This document shows positions 46,693 to 55,519 of a stretch of 64,000 bases of DNA, piece by piece (position 1 is the stretch's first letter; each line of letters starts with the position of its first letter). The position numbers were made by a program, and so were the translations under genes. This stretch comes from a virus. The stretch is taken from positions 1-64,000 of IMG/VR virus record IMGVR_UViG_3300046787_000438. One strand, 5' to 3'. The notes under the pieces were generated by a model. That model was not told the origin of the DNA. It ran no database searches and was given only the letters and a program-made list of their open reading frames with translations.

Positions 46693-47440
46693 CTGACTCC
46701 CCCTCCTCTACTTCGTAGGTTTGACCAGTGAATGGACACATTACTGTCTTGAGCTTAATTGATTTTGTTTCGTGGGCTCCCACGGTCTCTCCTCTATAAT
46801 CGACAGCATCTCGGTACATTTTTGACCAGTCGCCTACGCCATTCTTAATTTCTTGGATATCACCATACTTGCGGACTTCCTGCCAGTATTCCTGGGCTGG
46901 GAGGCCATCTAAAATTTCCAGGCTGTAGTCCTGCTGTAGAGCACTCAATGATATCGGTAATACTGCGGCAATTGGTGTCCCCGCTGGGATATGTACTTCT
47001 ACATTAGGCTCGGTGAGCCTCCAGGCTATCGGTAACATGTGCATATAAAAGGAAGTACTCATTAGGGTCGTGTAGCACTGAGTCCCTCTTATGAATTGAT
47101 TAGGGACTGGCATAGCTAACATTGTGGTGTCAGAGTCGGTTATTAGTTTCAATCCAGTAGTGAAACTAATAGTGGCGTTTCCTCTACCAGTATTTAGAAA
47201 CTGATGGCCCTCTAAAATTGTTACATGGTCTGGAGTAGTGTCGGTTATCCCGTCCCATATAAATCTAAGATCCTCGGGAAATGATATCCCCCAGCCTAAC
47301 CTGTTAGTTAGATTAATTGGGAAGCACATATAGGCGTGCTTATCATCGGTGCTATCCATCCAGTCTCGACGAGCTTGGAGCTGCTCTATATTAGCTGTCT
47401 TACCTTCATGGAAAAGCTTTTGAACCTTAATAGTACCCAC
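46673..47440 (-). CDS. DUF6065-like protein, copy B
   Basis: A 255-residue protein with CFPINLTNRLGWGISFPEDLRFIWDG, GHQFLNTGRGNATISF and VEVHIPAGTPIAAVLPISL. It shares the IPAGTPxAxxLP segment with copy A. The C-terminal tail has CPFTGQTYEVEEGESDGH. The fold may be cupin-like beta-barrel, but this is a guess. Its start abuts the next oxygenase gene by one base, so translation is coupled. Confidence 0.55.
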   Translation of the reverse strand: MGTIKVQKLFHEGKTANIEQLQARRDWMDSTDDKHAYMCFPINLTNRLGWGISFPEDLRFIWDGITDTTPDHVTILEGHQFLNTGRGNATISFTTGLKLITDSDTTMLAMPVPNQFIRGTQCYTTLMSTSFYMHMLPIAWRLTEPNVEVHIPAGTPIAAVLPISLSALQQDYSLEILDGLPAQEYWQEVRKYGDIQEIKNGVGDWSKMYRDAVDYRGETVGAHETKSIKLKTVMCPFTGQTYEVEEGESDGHSEG

Positions 47441-48222
47441 TATGCGTCTGTATCTTCGTAGAATTCTGGACGATGATACTTTTCAGAGAAATCCAACATG
47501 GTGACCATTGAGTACTTGACACCTGACTTCACTGGCATAGCGCGATGAGGGTACATGAAATTTGATGGGAAGATATATACATCTCCAGCGCGAGCCTTTA
47601 TTTGTGCATTTTGCAATCTAAAAAATAGCTCGCCGCCTTCGTAATCATCGTTAGGGAACGCAACTAGTGATACCACACAGTTATACGAGTATCCATGGTC
47701 GTGGTGCTCCTGGAAATGCTGGCCTTCACCGTATCGGACATAGTTAGTGGCCTCCCAGTAGCGTAGCTCTCCGACATTGTAGTGACGAGTGTAATCCTTA
47801 ACTACCTGAAGCTCTCTATATGTTACATCATCTGCTAGCTTCTTTAGAATCTCCCCCGCTTCAGAATTATCGTGCTCTATGTCGGTCTTCTTATATTTAA
47901 AATCAACACAATCGCGATACTCTGGCATCTTCATTTGATAGCCAACCATAGCTTCACGCCAGTCGTAGTTGTTGGATGGGTCGTCTACGACAGACTCTAG
48001 TCGCTTGATGATATCCATCTCTTTAGGAAGAACGTCCCTATAAACCCAAATGCCGCTACCAGGAATCACTTCCTGAGATGACGACCATGTCTGCTCATCT
48101 AAGGTGTACCACTTAGCTAATCGATTTTGTAGATTTTGCTGCTCTTGCTTACCTTTTTGGTCAATAGCGGCGTCTGCTTTTTGCTTTTCCATTAGCTCTT
48201 CTGGAGTCAAGTCCTGTGCCAT
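47440..48222 (-). CDS. 2OG-Fe(II) oxygenase, P4H-like
   Basis: A 260-residue member. A charged helical N-terminus (LTPEELMEKQKADAAIDQKGKQ) precedes the catalytic core. Iron ligands HHD in FQEHHDHGYSY, core VAFPNDDYEGGELFF, RAGDVYIFPSNFMYPHRA with distal His, and Lys in SGVKYSM for 2-oxoglutarate. Confidence 0.85.
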   Translation of the reverse strand: MAQDLTPEELMEKQKADAAIDQKGKQEQQNLQNRLAKWYTLDEQTWSSSQEVIPGSGIWVYRDVLPKEMDIIKRLESVVDDPSNNYDWREAMVGYQMKMPEYRDCVDFKYKKTDIEHDNSEAGEILKKLADDVTYRELQVVKDYTRHYNVGELRYWEATNYVRYGEGQHFQEHHDHGYSYNCVVSLVAFPNDDYEGGELFFRLQNAQIKARAGDVYIFPSNFMYPHRAMPVKSGVKYSMVTMLDFSEKYHRPEFYEDTDA

Positions 48223-48230
48223 TTTTATCC

Positions 48231-48962
48231 TTAGTACTTTAGTTTGTAGTCTTCGACAACTTGAGAAACTCTTTGGTTTACACCGTCTCTATCGTGATAG
48301 TCAGTCATTACAACTACGGCATATTTGGTACCCTCTATCATTTCTTTAGAGGCATGTTCATAAATAAATGTAGAGGGGAATATTGCGATATCTCCCTGTT
48401 TCGGCTTTAAGTCTACACCGAATCTAGGGAACCAGAGCTCTCCACCTTCGTAATTATCATTTAGATATATAACGGCAGATATTGTTGCTACATATGTTGG
48501 CCCGTGATCAGCGTGAATTCTAAACTGGGTACCAGCCCCCTCGTACTTTACAAAATTAAACGCTTCGTAAGCTCGGATTCCTACGCCCCAGTAGGCTCCG
48601 TAGTCGTCGACGCACATACGTAACTTCTGAAAAATTTCTTCGTGGAGATCGTAAAGAGCGGAGTTCTCGGGGGTTCTAGGCCCTAAGTTGTTACTCGAAA
48701 CCTTAAAGTCCTGAGCTTTTCTGGCGTAGTTATCCACCTCAGCGGAGTTAGAAACTTTGGCATTGCTCCACTCAAACTGAGTGCTGCCATCTAAATTAGC
48801 CTCTAACTGAGATATGTACCTATCGCAATCGGCTGGTGATATAGCGTTTCTATAGACGTTTATACCCAGCGCTGGGTTGAGGACTGACATGTGCCCTAGT
48901 TGGCGGTCTGCCATTCTAGAGGATGCAGTCTCTGATCTATCTTTAGTGAACCATATATTCAT
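48231..48962 (-). CDS. 2OG-Fe(II) oxygenase, P4H-like
   Basis: A 243-residue member and the first gene of the leftward cluster. Iron ligands HAD in FRIHADHGPTY, core AVIYLNDNYEGGELWFP, KQGDIAIFPSTFIYEHAS with distal His, Lys in EGTKYAVVV. No GGTAnAAT element is seen upstream, so the cluster may depend on read-through of the terminator-like hairpin just before it. Confidence 0.85.
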   Translation of the reverse strand: MNIWFTKDRSETASSRMADRQLGHMSVLNPALGINVYRNAISPADCDRYISQLEANLDGSTQFEWSNAKVSNSAEVDNYARKAQDFKVSSNNLGPRTPENSALYDLHEEIFQKLRMCVDDYGAYWGVGIRAYEAFNFVKYEGAGTQFRIHADHGPTYVATISAVIYLNDNYEGGELWFPRFGVDLKPKQGDIAIFPSTFIYEHASKEMIEGTKYAVVVMTDYHDRDGVNQRVSQVVEDYKLKY

Positions 48963-48983
48963 AGTAGATATCCTACTACAGAT

Positions 48984-49021
48984 AAAAAGAAAAGCGGCTA
49001 GATTTCTCTAGCCGCTATCTC
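48984..49021 (-). terminator. intrinsic terminator after the FFPP gene (49032)
   Basis: AGCGGCTAGA (48993-49002) pairs perfectly with TCTAGCCGCT (49007-49016) around a 4-nt loop. Reading leftward it is followed by TTTTCTTTTTA; the other side is T-rich also, so it may work both ways. It separates the fibre operon from the oxygenase cluster. Confidence 0.8.
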
Positions 49022-49031
49022 TTTTTGGAGA

Positions 49032-49925
49032 CTACTTATCGTCGTCTTCCTTCAACTCTTCCCATGATTCCCATGGGATTGAGTAAGCGAAGTAAGGAGG
49101 GAAGAAAGGAGGGAAGAATGGTGGGAAGAACGGGAAGAAAGGAGGGAAGAATGGTGGGAAGAACGGTGGGAAGAAAGGAGGGAAGAACGGGAAGAAAGGA
49201 GGGAAGAATGGTGGGAAGAACGGGAAGAAAGGAGGGAAGAAGGGAGGGAAGAACGGGAAGAAAGGAGGGAAGAATGGAGGGAAGAACGGTGGGAAGAATG
49301 GTGGGAGCGTAGTTACGTTGCCTGACAGATCTGATGCAGCGGAATTACCGTTAGCATTAGTTGCAATAACGCTGTACTGCTGCGCTGTATTCATTTCCTG
49401 CGGGACAGTTATTGATGTAACAGTTGAAGCAACTGTATTTCCCTTAGCATCTGTTGATGCCCAGGTGTAGCTAGAAATAGCTTTTCCACCGTCATTTGGT
49501 GCTGTCCAAGAGACAGAGTCTTGGTCTGGCACTGTTGATGATGCTGTAGGAGCTGCGGGCTTTGCTGGAACTGTTGTTACAGTTCTAGCTGGTGCGGCCG
49601 TGCCTGGTGAGGTACCAGCCGCATTAGATAGTTTGACAGTAGCAGTGACTGAAGAATTGCTGGCTAGCCCTGTGACTGTAGCTGTATATGTACCGCTAGC
49701 TGGTGTGGGAAGGGCCCCACTACCTATGGTCGTACCAGCCGCATTACTTACTATATAGTTAGTGGGTGCAGGGGATAGAGCATTAATTGTCCAGGTAATT
49801 GTAAGTGCACCGTCATTGAAGGCACGGTCAGTGCCTACATCAGTTGCAGTTACATTTTCTGGGGCCATAGGCTCCAGGAAGTCATTTTGAGCAGCGGAAC
49901 GGCCGCCAGCCTCTTTCTTTGCCAT
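49032..49925 (-). CDS. FN3-domain protein with FFPP repeat array
   Basis: A 297-residue protein. Two fibronectin type III-like domains occupy about residues 15-110 and 112-205 (ALTITWTINALSPAPTNYIV; DSVSWTAPNDGGKAISSYTWAS). Residues about 207-278 are FFPP units with interspersed FFP. It ends YFAYSIPWESWEELKEDDDK, an acidic tail. The array is nearly the same as in the 34482-35462 protein although the rest differs. FN3 domains in phages sit on tail proteins and bind surface sugars; the Phe/Pro array could be a rigid stalk or hydrophobic anchor. Confidence 0.65.
   Translation of the reverse strand: MAKKEAGGRSAAQNDFLEPMAPENVTATDVGTDRAFNDGALTITWTINALSPAPTNYIVSNAAGTTIGSGALPTPASGTYTATVTGLASNSSVTATVKLSNAAGTSPGTAAPARTVTTVPAKPAAPTASSTVPDQDSVSWTAPNDGGKAISSYTWASTDAKGNTVASTVTSITVPQEMNTAQQYSVIATNANGNSAASDLSGNVTTLPPFFPPFFPPFFPPFFPFFPPFFPPFFPFFPPFFPPFFPFFPPFFPPFFPPFFPPFFPFFPPFFPPFFPPYFAYSIPWESWEELKEDDDK
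49094..49309 (-). repeat. 12-bp/9-bp tandem repeat array encoding FFPP (second locus)
   Basis: Plus strand shows GGAGGGAAGAAA, GGTGGGAAGAAC and GGGAAGAAA units in tandem for about 215 bp, the same alphabet as the array at 34898-35048. Confidence 0.8.
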
Positions 49926-49943
49926 TTCTTATCTCCCTAAGTA

Positions 49944-52424
49944 CTAAGCAGTCAGGTCGCCGTAGACGATCCAGGTGTTAGCAGCTCTCTTTAATAGTGT
50001 AGCAGATGACCAGCGGGTGCGTAGTTTCAGTCCAGGGGTTGCGTTAACGGTAACTCCGTCAGCTCCAGCAATAGTCACTTGGCCAGTATTTGTCTGAATA
50101 ATGTCGATGCTAGTACCGACTGGGTAGGCTACAGATGAATCTAGAGGGATCGTGATAGTTGTTGCTGATGTATTTGACACCTCGATGATATCATCACGTA
50201 GCCCTAAGTTATCTAGGGTATAGCTAGCGGTCTTATAGATGAAACTAGAGATTGAAGGAACGCCAGCTGAACTCTGCTGAGTTCCGTCATTGAAGGCTAC
50301 AAACCCAGTAGAAACCCCTGCGTTGGCTATAACATTTTGAGCTTCGATGCTTGCAAAAGAGAAAGATGCATCAGCTGTGTCAATGTAAAGTGACTCGTCT
50401 GGCTCTGGAACATAATTGTCAAAGAACTTAAATCGGCCATCAGTAGCATCTCGGAACATGCCAGTGTGTGCATAGGTACCGCTAGCATAACGTCCAGCGG
50501 CCCAACCTAGGTCTGGATCGGTACTAACTCTAGCTCTAGCAGCTCCACCAGTGAGGTAGGTGTCAGTTACTGTACTTGCTACAGTAAATGTATTCGCTGT
50601 CACCTCTAAAATCTGTGCGCCAGGTGCTGCTATATCAAATGAGCTAGGAGAGGAATCCGTTATGACAACATAGTGTCCAGCAGCATACCCGTGGTTTGCA
50701 ATAGTCTCGTATACAACGTAGGTACCGTCCCCTATAGCACTATTAATTCCGTTTAGGCCAGGGTTATTCAGGTAAATCATGTTGTCTTGTACAGCAAGAT
50801 TTGCTGTGTTAACGGTGGTTGTTGTACCTACAACATATAGATCACCAGTGATAGTGACATTTGTTGCCTCTACATCTCCAGTAAAAATTGCACCATCTAG
50901 ATTTGCCTTGGCATCTAGTGCACCCTGGGTAGCTATAGATACTGGCTTGTCAGCATCTGAAGTGTTGTCAACATCACCAAGGCCGACCATTGACTTTGTG
51001 ATACCAGAGGTTGTACCAGTAAAGGTAGCATTTGCAGTAGGTGCTTTAGCGTCAATCTGGGTCTGAATAGCTGAAGTAACACCATTCAAATAGCCGATCT
51101 CTACGTTAGAGGTGTCACCAATTGAAGTAGTTGATGGTAGCACTACGGTACCAGTGAATGTCGGTGCAGCTAATGGTGCATAAGTAGTTGCTGCAGTAGC
51201 AGATGCAAGTTTTGCATCTAACTGAGTCTGGATAGCTCCAGTAACCCCATTTACGTAGCTGAGCTCGGTCCCAGATACGTCACCAATTGAAGTAGTTGAT
51301 GGTAGCACTACGGTACCAGTGAAGCTAGGACCTTCTAATTGAGCATAAGCTTCTAGGTCCGAGGCAATAACCAGAGTGCTAGTATCTGCAATGCCGTGAA
51401 CATTGGTGGTATCATCTGAGTGCGCTGCCAAGATAGATGTAGTAACTAGATCTGCAGTATTGGCAATACCGTGAACATTGGTGGTGTCAACGTTGTGGGT
51501 ATTAATTGCTGAATTCAAGTCAGCTGTCACCACTAGGTCAGCAACGCTAGCGATACCGTGGACTCCAGAAGTTAGAGCTTCGTGACTACTTAGTGTATTT
51601 GCAACGTCTGAAGCTGCGTCTAAGGCACCAGCAATATCAGTCTGATATGCCAAGTTTGCAGTATTAGAGATACCATGAACGTTTGTATCCAAGTTCTCGT
51701 GGTCGTTCATTAGGTTGTCAGCATATGATTTACCAACAAAATCCAAGCTGTTATAGTGTGTAACCCCGTCACCAACACGCACAAAACCAGCGTGGTCGCT
51801 TTCGATGTATAAAGTATTTGCGGCAGTTACTACGTTTGCAGTTGCAAAATTAGCAGCAGTGTCGATTACAAAGTTAATTTTGCCACCAAGCGAAGTAGCC
51901 ATAGTGGTTGCAAAATTAGGGTCATCAGAAAGAGCTGCTGCAAGCTCATTTAGAGTATTTAAGGTTCCTGGGGACGAATCTATTAGATTAGCAACAGCGG
52001 TATCAGTGTATGAAGCGGCATTAGCCTGAGCCGCATTTGCCTTGTTCTGAGCACCAGTCTGAGTTTCTAGAGCTGCAGTGTCTGCAATTCCATGTACATT
52101 TGTAGCGTCATCTATATGAGCGTCCAATGTTGATAGCCCAGCTGTGACAGTATTGCCGAAGTTAGCGTCGCCACCGATAGACGCAGCTAGCTCGGCTAGG
52201 GTGTCCAAAGTCTCTGGGGCAAGACCCACTACATCAGCAAGCGCATTGTCTACATATGACTGGCTAATTGCGCTATATGCAAGTGCACCCCAGTTATCAG
52301 TAGCATTACCAATCTTAAATGCACCAGTATCTGACTCATAACCTAATTCACCAGCTGCTAGTACTGGATTGGCGCTTGCCCATTCTGCAGCGGTGCCGCG
52401 TCTGAACTGAATTCTAATTGCCAT
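49944..52424 (-). CDS. tail fibre with Mtd-like N-terminus
   Basis: An 826-residue protein. Residues 1-50 (IRIQFRRGTAAEWASANPVLAAGELGYESDTG...) match the N-terminal domain of major-tropism-determinant-like fibres, also found in the small 55124-55498 protein. A long repetitive stalk follows with VHGIADTA and TYAPLAAPTFTGTVVLPSTTSIGD repeats, typical of T4-like and related fibres. The C-terminal 300 residues carry a beta-rich head ending in YPVGTSIDIIQTNTGQVTIAG and a KLRTRWSSATLLKRAANTWIV strand. It is probably a trimeric side fibre. Confidence 0.8.
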   Translation of the reverse strand: MAIRIQFRRGTAAEWASANPVLAAGELGYESDTGAFKIGNATDNWGALAYSAISQSYVDNALADVVGLAPETLDTLAELAASIGGDANFGNTVTAGLSTLDAHIDDATNVHGIADTAALETQTGAQNKANAAQANAASYTDTAVANLIDSSPGTLNTLNELAAALSDDPNFATTMATSLGGKINFVIDTAANFATANVVTAANTLYIESDHAGFVRVGDGVTHYNSLDFVGKSYADNLMNDHENLDTNVHGISNTANLAYQTDIAGALDAASDVANTLSSHEALTSGVHGIASVADLVVTADLNSAINTHNVDTTNVHGIANTADLVTTSILAAHSDDTTNVHGIADTSTLVIASDLEAYAQLEGPSFTGTVVLPSTTSIGDVSGTELSYVNGVTGAIQTQLDAKLASATAATTYAPLAAPTFTGTVVLPSTTSIGDTSNVEIGYLNGVTSAIQTQIDAKAPTANATFTGTTSGITKSMVGLGDVDNTSDADKPVSIATQGALDAKANLDGAIFTGDVEATNVTITGDLYVVGTTTTVNTANLAVQDNMIYLNNPGLNGINSAIGDGTYVVYETIANHGYAAGHYVVITDSSPSSFDIAAPGAQILEVTANTFTVASTVTDTYLTGGAARARVSTDPDLGWAAGRYASGTYAHTGMFRDATDGRFKFFDNYVPEPDESLYIDTADASFSFASIEAQNVIANAGVSTGFVAFNDGTQQSSAGVPSISSFIYKTASYTLDNLGLRDDIIEVSNTSATTITIPLDSSVAYPVGTSIDIIQTNTGQVTIAGADGVTVNATPGLKLRTRWSSATLLKRAANTWIVYGDLTA

Positions 52425-52445
52425 CTGTCTTATTCCTTATATACT

Positions 52446-52673
52446 CTAGAAGCTGGAGGGGTTTCCGCCGTCGTAATTGATGTTGTACGAGCTAGCCGCA
52501 TTCCCACCATCGACGTTTGTGATGTCTGAAGCTGTCATAGAAACCCATGCTGACCCATCGTAGGTATACATAGCTCCTAAGTCAGATCTAAAGAAAAGGT
52601 CACCAGAAGATGCCTGAACTGGATACTCTGTTCCGTTAACGATGTTAATCGGGGAGAGAAACTTCTTTGCCAT
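52446..52673 (-). CDS. short MAK-type fibre-tip protein
   Basis: A 75-residue protein starting MAKKFLSPINIVNGTEYP, the same opening as the 799-residue fibre just upstream ([16 protein letters not shown]). It has GDLFFRSDLGAMYTYDGSAWVSM and ends NYDGGNPSSF; the 55520-56317 protein ends NGGSASEF. The shared end motif suggests a common tip or capping function. Confidence 0.6.
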   Translation of the reverse strand: MAKKFLSPINIVNGTEYPVQASSGDLFFRSDLGAMYTYDGSAWVSMTASDITNVDGGNAASSYNINYDGGNPSSF

Positions 52674-52703
52674 TTAAGTGACCTTTTCCTTAGTCTGTCT
52701 AAA

Positions 52704-52711
52704 TATTTTAC
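52704..52711 (-). promoter_or_regulatory. putative phage promoter, GTAAAATA type
   Basis: Minus-strand AGTAAAATA lies 32 nt before the ATG of the 52446-52673 gene, in the short gap after the 799-residue fibre gene. It is a weaker copy of the GGTAnAAT motif. Confidence 0.35.
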
Positions 52712-52713
52712 TA

Positions 52714-55113
52714 TTAACCGATTACTACTACACGGTAGCTGTCTGCTGAAACAGTAGACGAAGCAATCCATGAGATAGTCACCGCGTTGGTGCTTGTCAC
52801 CATTACATCAGCCTCTACTAGCGAGTTATCGGCTAGATCGCGGATCTGAACGGTTACATCAAGAGTACCAATACCGTGAGTCACGGTCCAGGTGACAACA
52901 CCAGCCGACGGGGTCAAGCTTGAGTTATTCTCTGAGTACTTAGTAGTTGCAGCAAGGTTAGCGCGTGCACCAGCAGCAGTTGTTGCTCCAGTACCACCGT
53001 TAGCAATTGCTACGGTTCCGTTCACATTGTCAGCATTTCCAGAAATGTCACCAGAGATGTCTTCACCAGGAATAGATGCTACAGATGTAAGGAATCCACC
53101 TTCACCTCCACCAACTAGGTATGAACCTGAGGTGAAGAAGGTGTTTCCAGTACCACCGTGTGATACAGGGATGGTAGAGCCATTCCAGACACCAGTTGTG
53201 ATGGTTCCAACAGTATCGATCGAGGTCTGACCAGCATAGTCAGAAGCAATCGAGATACCGTTTACATCAACAGTAATTCCAGATCCAGCGTCAGCCGAGA
53301 TTGAAGTACCAGAGATATTTACACCACTACCTGCAGTGTACTGACCAGCTGCAGAGAACTGAGTCCAGGTAGCGCCAGACATCCCCGAGTAGGCCGTTAC
53401 AATGTATCCGCGGGCCTGGTTGGTTCCTAGCTCAACGAATACAAAGTCGCCAACTTCAGGAGTTTGCTGATCGTCAGCTGCAATGAGCATTGACATGGCA
53501 GGCCCAGCCGCTGAGTCGTATACGTAGATTCCGTTATACAGACCCATGCCGCCAGCTTGGTTCTTAACAAGAACGCGGTCGCCATCTTGCAGTGTTATTC
53601 CGTCAATAGCACTATCGCGGAATGGAGCACTTAGAGAGCTAGTTGTAGCTACCTTTACAGAATCTTTAACATTCAGACCCTGTGAGGCGGCCGAGATCTC
53701 GCCACGAAGAGTAGAGAGAACTACGTCATCTGCAGCATTGAAGTCGGAGGTTAGGCTGGTCTCGAGTGCATCTAGGCCAGAGGTTAGGTCAGAAGCTACG
53801 TTGCTGATGTCAGTGGTTAGACCAGAAGCTACAGTGTTTGTGTAGTCCTTCGAGGTCTGAATCGCATTGCTGATGTCAGTTCCAAGGCCGCTAACAGAGC
53901 TAGTAACGGTGTTAGATAGGTCTGAAATGTCTCCAGCTAGACCCTGATCTGCAAGTTCGAAAGCTGAAGTTACGTTAGTACCAATAGCATTTGCGTAGTT
54001 CTTGTATGCAGTCTCAGTTGCTGAGGACGCGCTTGAAACCGCTGAGTCAGTGTAGTCATTTGCATTAGATTCAGCAGTTGCAGCTGAGCCAGAAGCGTCA
54101 TACCACGAGTCAGTAGCATTTCGATCGATTTCTACCTCATTGGTAGAGCCAATCTTAAGGCCATTTCCAGTATCGACGTTCAGTACGCTGTTAGTTACGG
54201 TCAGACCGTCGCCAGATGAGGTAGCAAAGATACCTGCTACAGCGTTGTCGATATCGCTCTGTAGTCCAGTAGCTACACCATCAACGTATGAGACGGCATT
54301 GCTGTAAGCAACTCCTGCAGCATCGGCGATATCGGTAGATAGGCCAGAGGCTACGGTGTTTGTGTAGTCCTTTGCATCCGACAAAGCCGAGGCAGCTGCG
54401 CCTGATGCATCGTAAGTCCCTGAGGTAACCGAGATGGTGTCAGAATCAATTGTGATTCCTGTACCTGCAGTTAGAGTATTCTGCTTGCCAGAGATCATGG
54501 CGGCAATGTCAGTTGCATAGTTCGGGTTATCTGCAAGTGCAGCAGCGAGCTCATTTAGAGTGTTCAGAAGTGCAGGTGCACCATCAACTAGGTTAGCTAC
54601 CGCAGTGTCGGTGTAGTCATTGGCATCTGAAAGAGCAGAGGCAGCAGCACCAGCAGCATCGTAGTTAGATGCTAGGCCATCTGCGTAGCTCTTAGCGTTA
54701 TTTTCTGCAGTTGTTGCAGCACCAGCAGCATCGTAGTTAGATGCTAGGCCATCTGCGTAGCTCTTAGCGTTATTTTCTGCAGTTGTTGCAGCACCAGCAG
54801 CATCGTAGTTAGATGCTAGGCCATCTGCATAAGCTTCTGCATTTGCCTGAGCAGTTGAGGCAGATCCAATTGCATCGTAAGTATTAGCTAGATCAAGTGC
54901 AGTGATTGCAGCATTGATTGCTTCGGTAACATTACCGCCCGCAGCAAGGGCAACCCAGGACGTACCGTCATAGTATTTTAGAGCTGAATCTACGGTGTTG
55001 TAGTAGATCTGACCTACAACAGGCGAAGAGGGAGCTGTTGCAAGGTTTTGAATCCTTGCATTCTGAAGCTCGTTTTTATTGAGGTTCAGGTTCGTTAAGA
55101 ACTGCTTTGCCAT
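52714..55113 (-). CDS. long tail fibre with tandem repeat stalk
   Basis: A 799-residue protein. The opening [25 protein letters not shown] plus [23 protein letters not shown] is a common phage fibre N-terminal module. Residues about 80-160 hold near-identical 24-residue repeats ([24 protein letters not shown]). A long helical or beta-helical stalk follows. About residues 500-600 ([21 protein letters not shown]...[20 protein letters not shown]) resemble a conserved fibre knob domain; the C-terminal end ([17 protein letters not shown]) is a small beta-sandwich. It is probably a host-contact fibre. Confidence 0.78.
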   Translation of the reverse strand: MAKQFLTNLNLNKNELQNARIQNLATAPSSPVVGQIYYNTVDSALKYYDGTSWVALAAGGNVTEAINAAITALDLANTYDAIGSASTAQANAEAYADGLASNYDAAGAATTAENNAKSYADGLASNYDAAGAATTAENNAKSYADGLASNYDAAGAAASALSDANDYTDTAVANLVDGAPALLNTLNELAAALADNPNYATDIAAMISGKQNTLTAGTGITIDSDTISVTSGTYDASGAAASALSDAKDYTNTVASGLSTDIADAAGVAYSNAVSYVDGVATGLQSDIDNAVAGIFATSSGDGLTVTNSVLNVDTGNGLKIGSTNEVEIDRNATDSWYDASGSAATAESNANDYTDSAVSSASSATETAYKNYANAIGTNVTSAFELADQGLAGDISDLSNTVTSSVSGLGTDISNAIQTSKDYTNTVASGLTTDISNVASDLTSGLDALETSLTSDFNAADDVVLSTLRGEISAASQGLNVKDSVKVATTSSLSAPFRDSAIDGITLQDGDRVLVKNQAGGMGLYNGIYVYDSAAGPAMSMLIAADDQQTPEVGDFVFVELGTNQARGYIVTAYSGMSGATWTQFSAAGQYTAGSGVNISGTSISADAGSGITVDVNGISIASDYAGQTSIDTVGTITTGVWNGSTIPVSHGGTGNTFFTSGSYLVGGGEGGFLTSVASIPGEDISGDISGNADNVNGTVAIANGGTGATTAAGARANLAATTKYSENNSSLTPSAGVVTWTVTHGIGTLDVTVQIRDLADNSLVEADVMVTSTNAVTISWIASSTVSADSYRVVVIG
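54644..54828 (-). repeat. 72-bp tandem repeat in fibre gene
   Basis: Copies start at 54644, 54716 and 54788, with the first two appearing identical and the third identical for its first 41 bases. Each unit codes 24 residues of fibre stalk, so copy-number changes keep the frame. Confidence 0.8.
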
Positions 55114-55123
55114 TTGTTATTCC

Positions 55124-55498
55124 TTAGGAGAGGTATGCGGTGCCAGAAATGGCAACCGAGAAGGTGATTGTTAGGTTATTTGTGTCTTGGTGCTCGATAG
55201 CTCCCTCTACAACATCGCCAGAACTCATAAAGATCGTGACAGCGGGGTAGAAGCCTAGGTTGTGTTCAATTGTCCAGACGGTACTATCTGCACCCTGTAC
55301 GTGAGAGTACGACACTAGAGGAATGAGCGCCTCTGAATCTACCCCTGTGTATGGAAGAGTGTTCCATGTATTGGTACCAGTACCGATTTTCATCTTATTG
55401 GTATCAATTTCAACGCCAAGTTCTCCCTTGGCAAGAGTCGGGTTAGCTGCGGTCCAGTTGGCCGCGGTGTCATTTCGTAGTTGTATTTGAACTGCCAT
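55124..55498 (-). CDS. small Mtd-N-like fibre protein
   Basis: A 124-residue protein. Residues 1-50 (VQIQLRNDTAANWTAANPTLAKGELGVEIDTNKMKIG) match the N-terminus of the 826-residue fibre. The second half (STVWTIEHNLGFYPAVTIFMSSGDVVEGAIEHQDTNNLTITFS) is the common beta-sandwich knob seen at the ends of many phage fibres. It is probably a short fibre or a fibre cap. Confidence 0.65.
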   Translation of the reverse strand: MAVQIQLRNDTAANWTAANPTLAKGELGVEIDTNKMKIGTGTNTWNTLPYTGVDSEALIPLVSYSHVQGADSTVWTIEHNLGFYPAVTIFMSSGDVVEGAIEHQDTNNLTITFSVAISGTAYLS

Positions 55499-55519
55499 AA
55501 TTACGCCTTAAGTTTATTG

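Noticed and set aside
49025-49312. Plus-strand reading frame of GRKEGRMVGRT repeats
   Set aside because: It is the antisense of the FFPP array; the minus-strand gene has FN3 domains and proper context.
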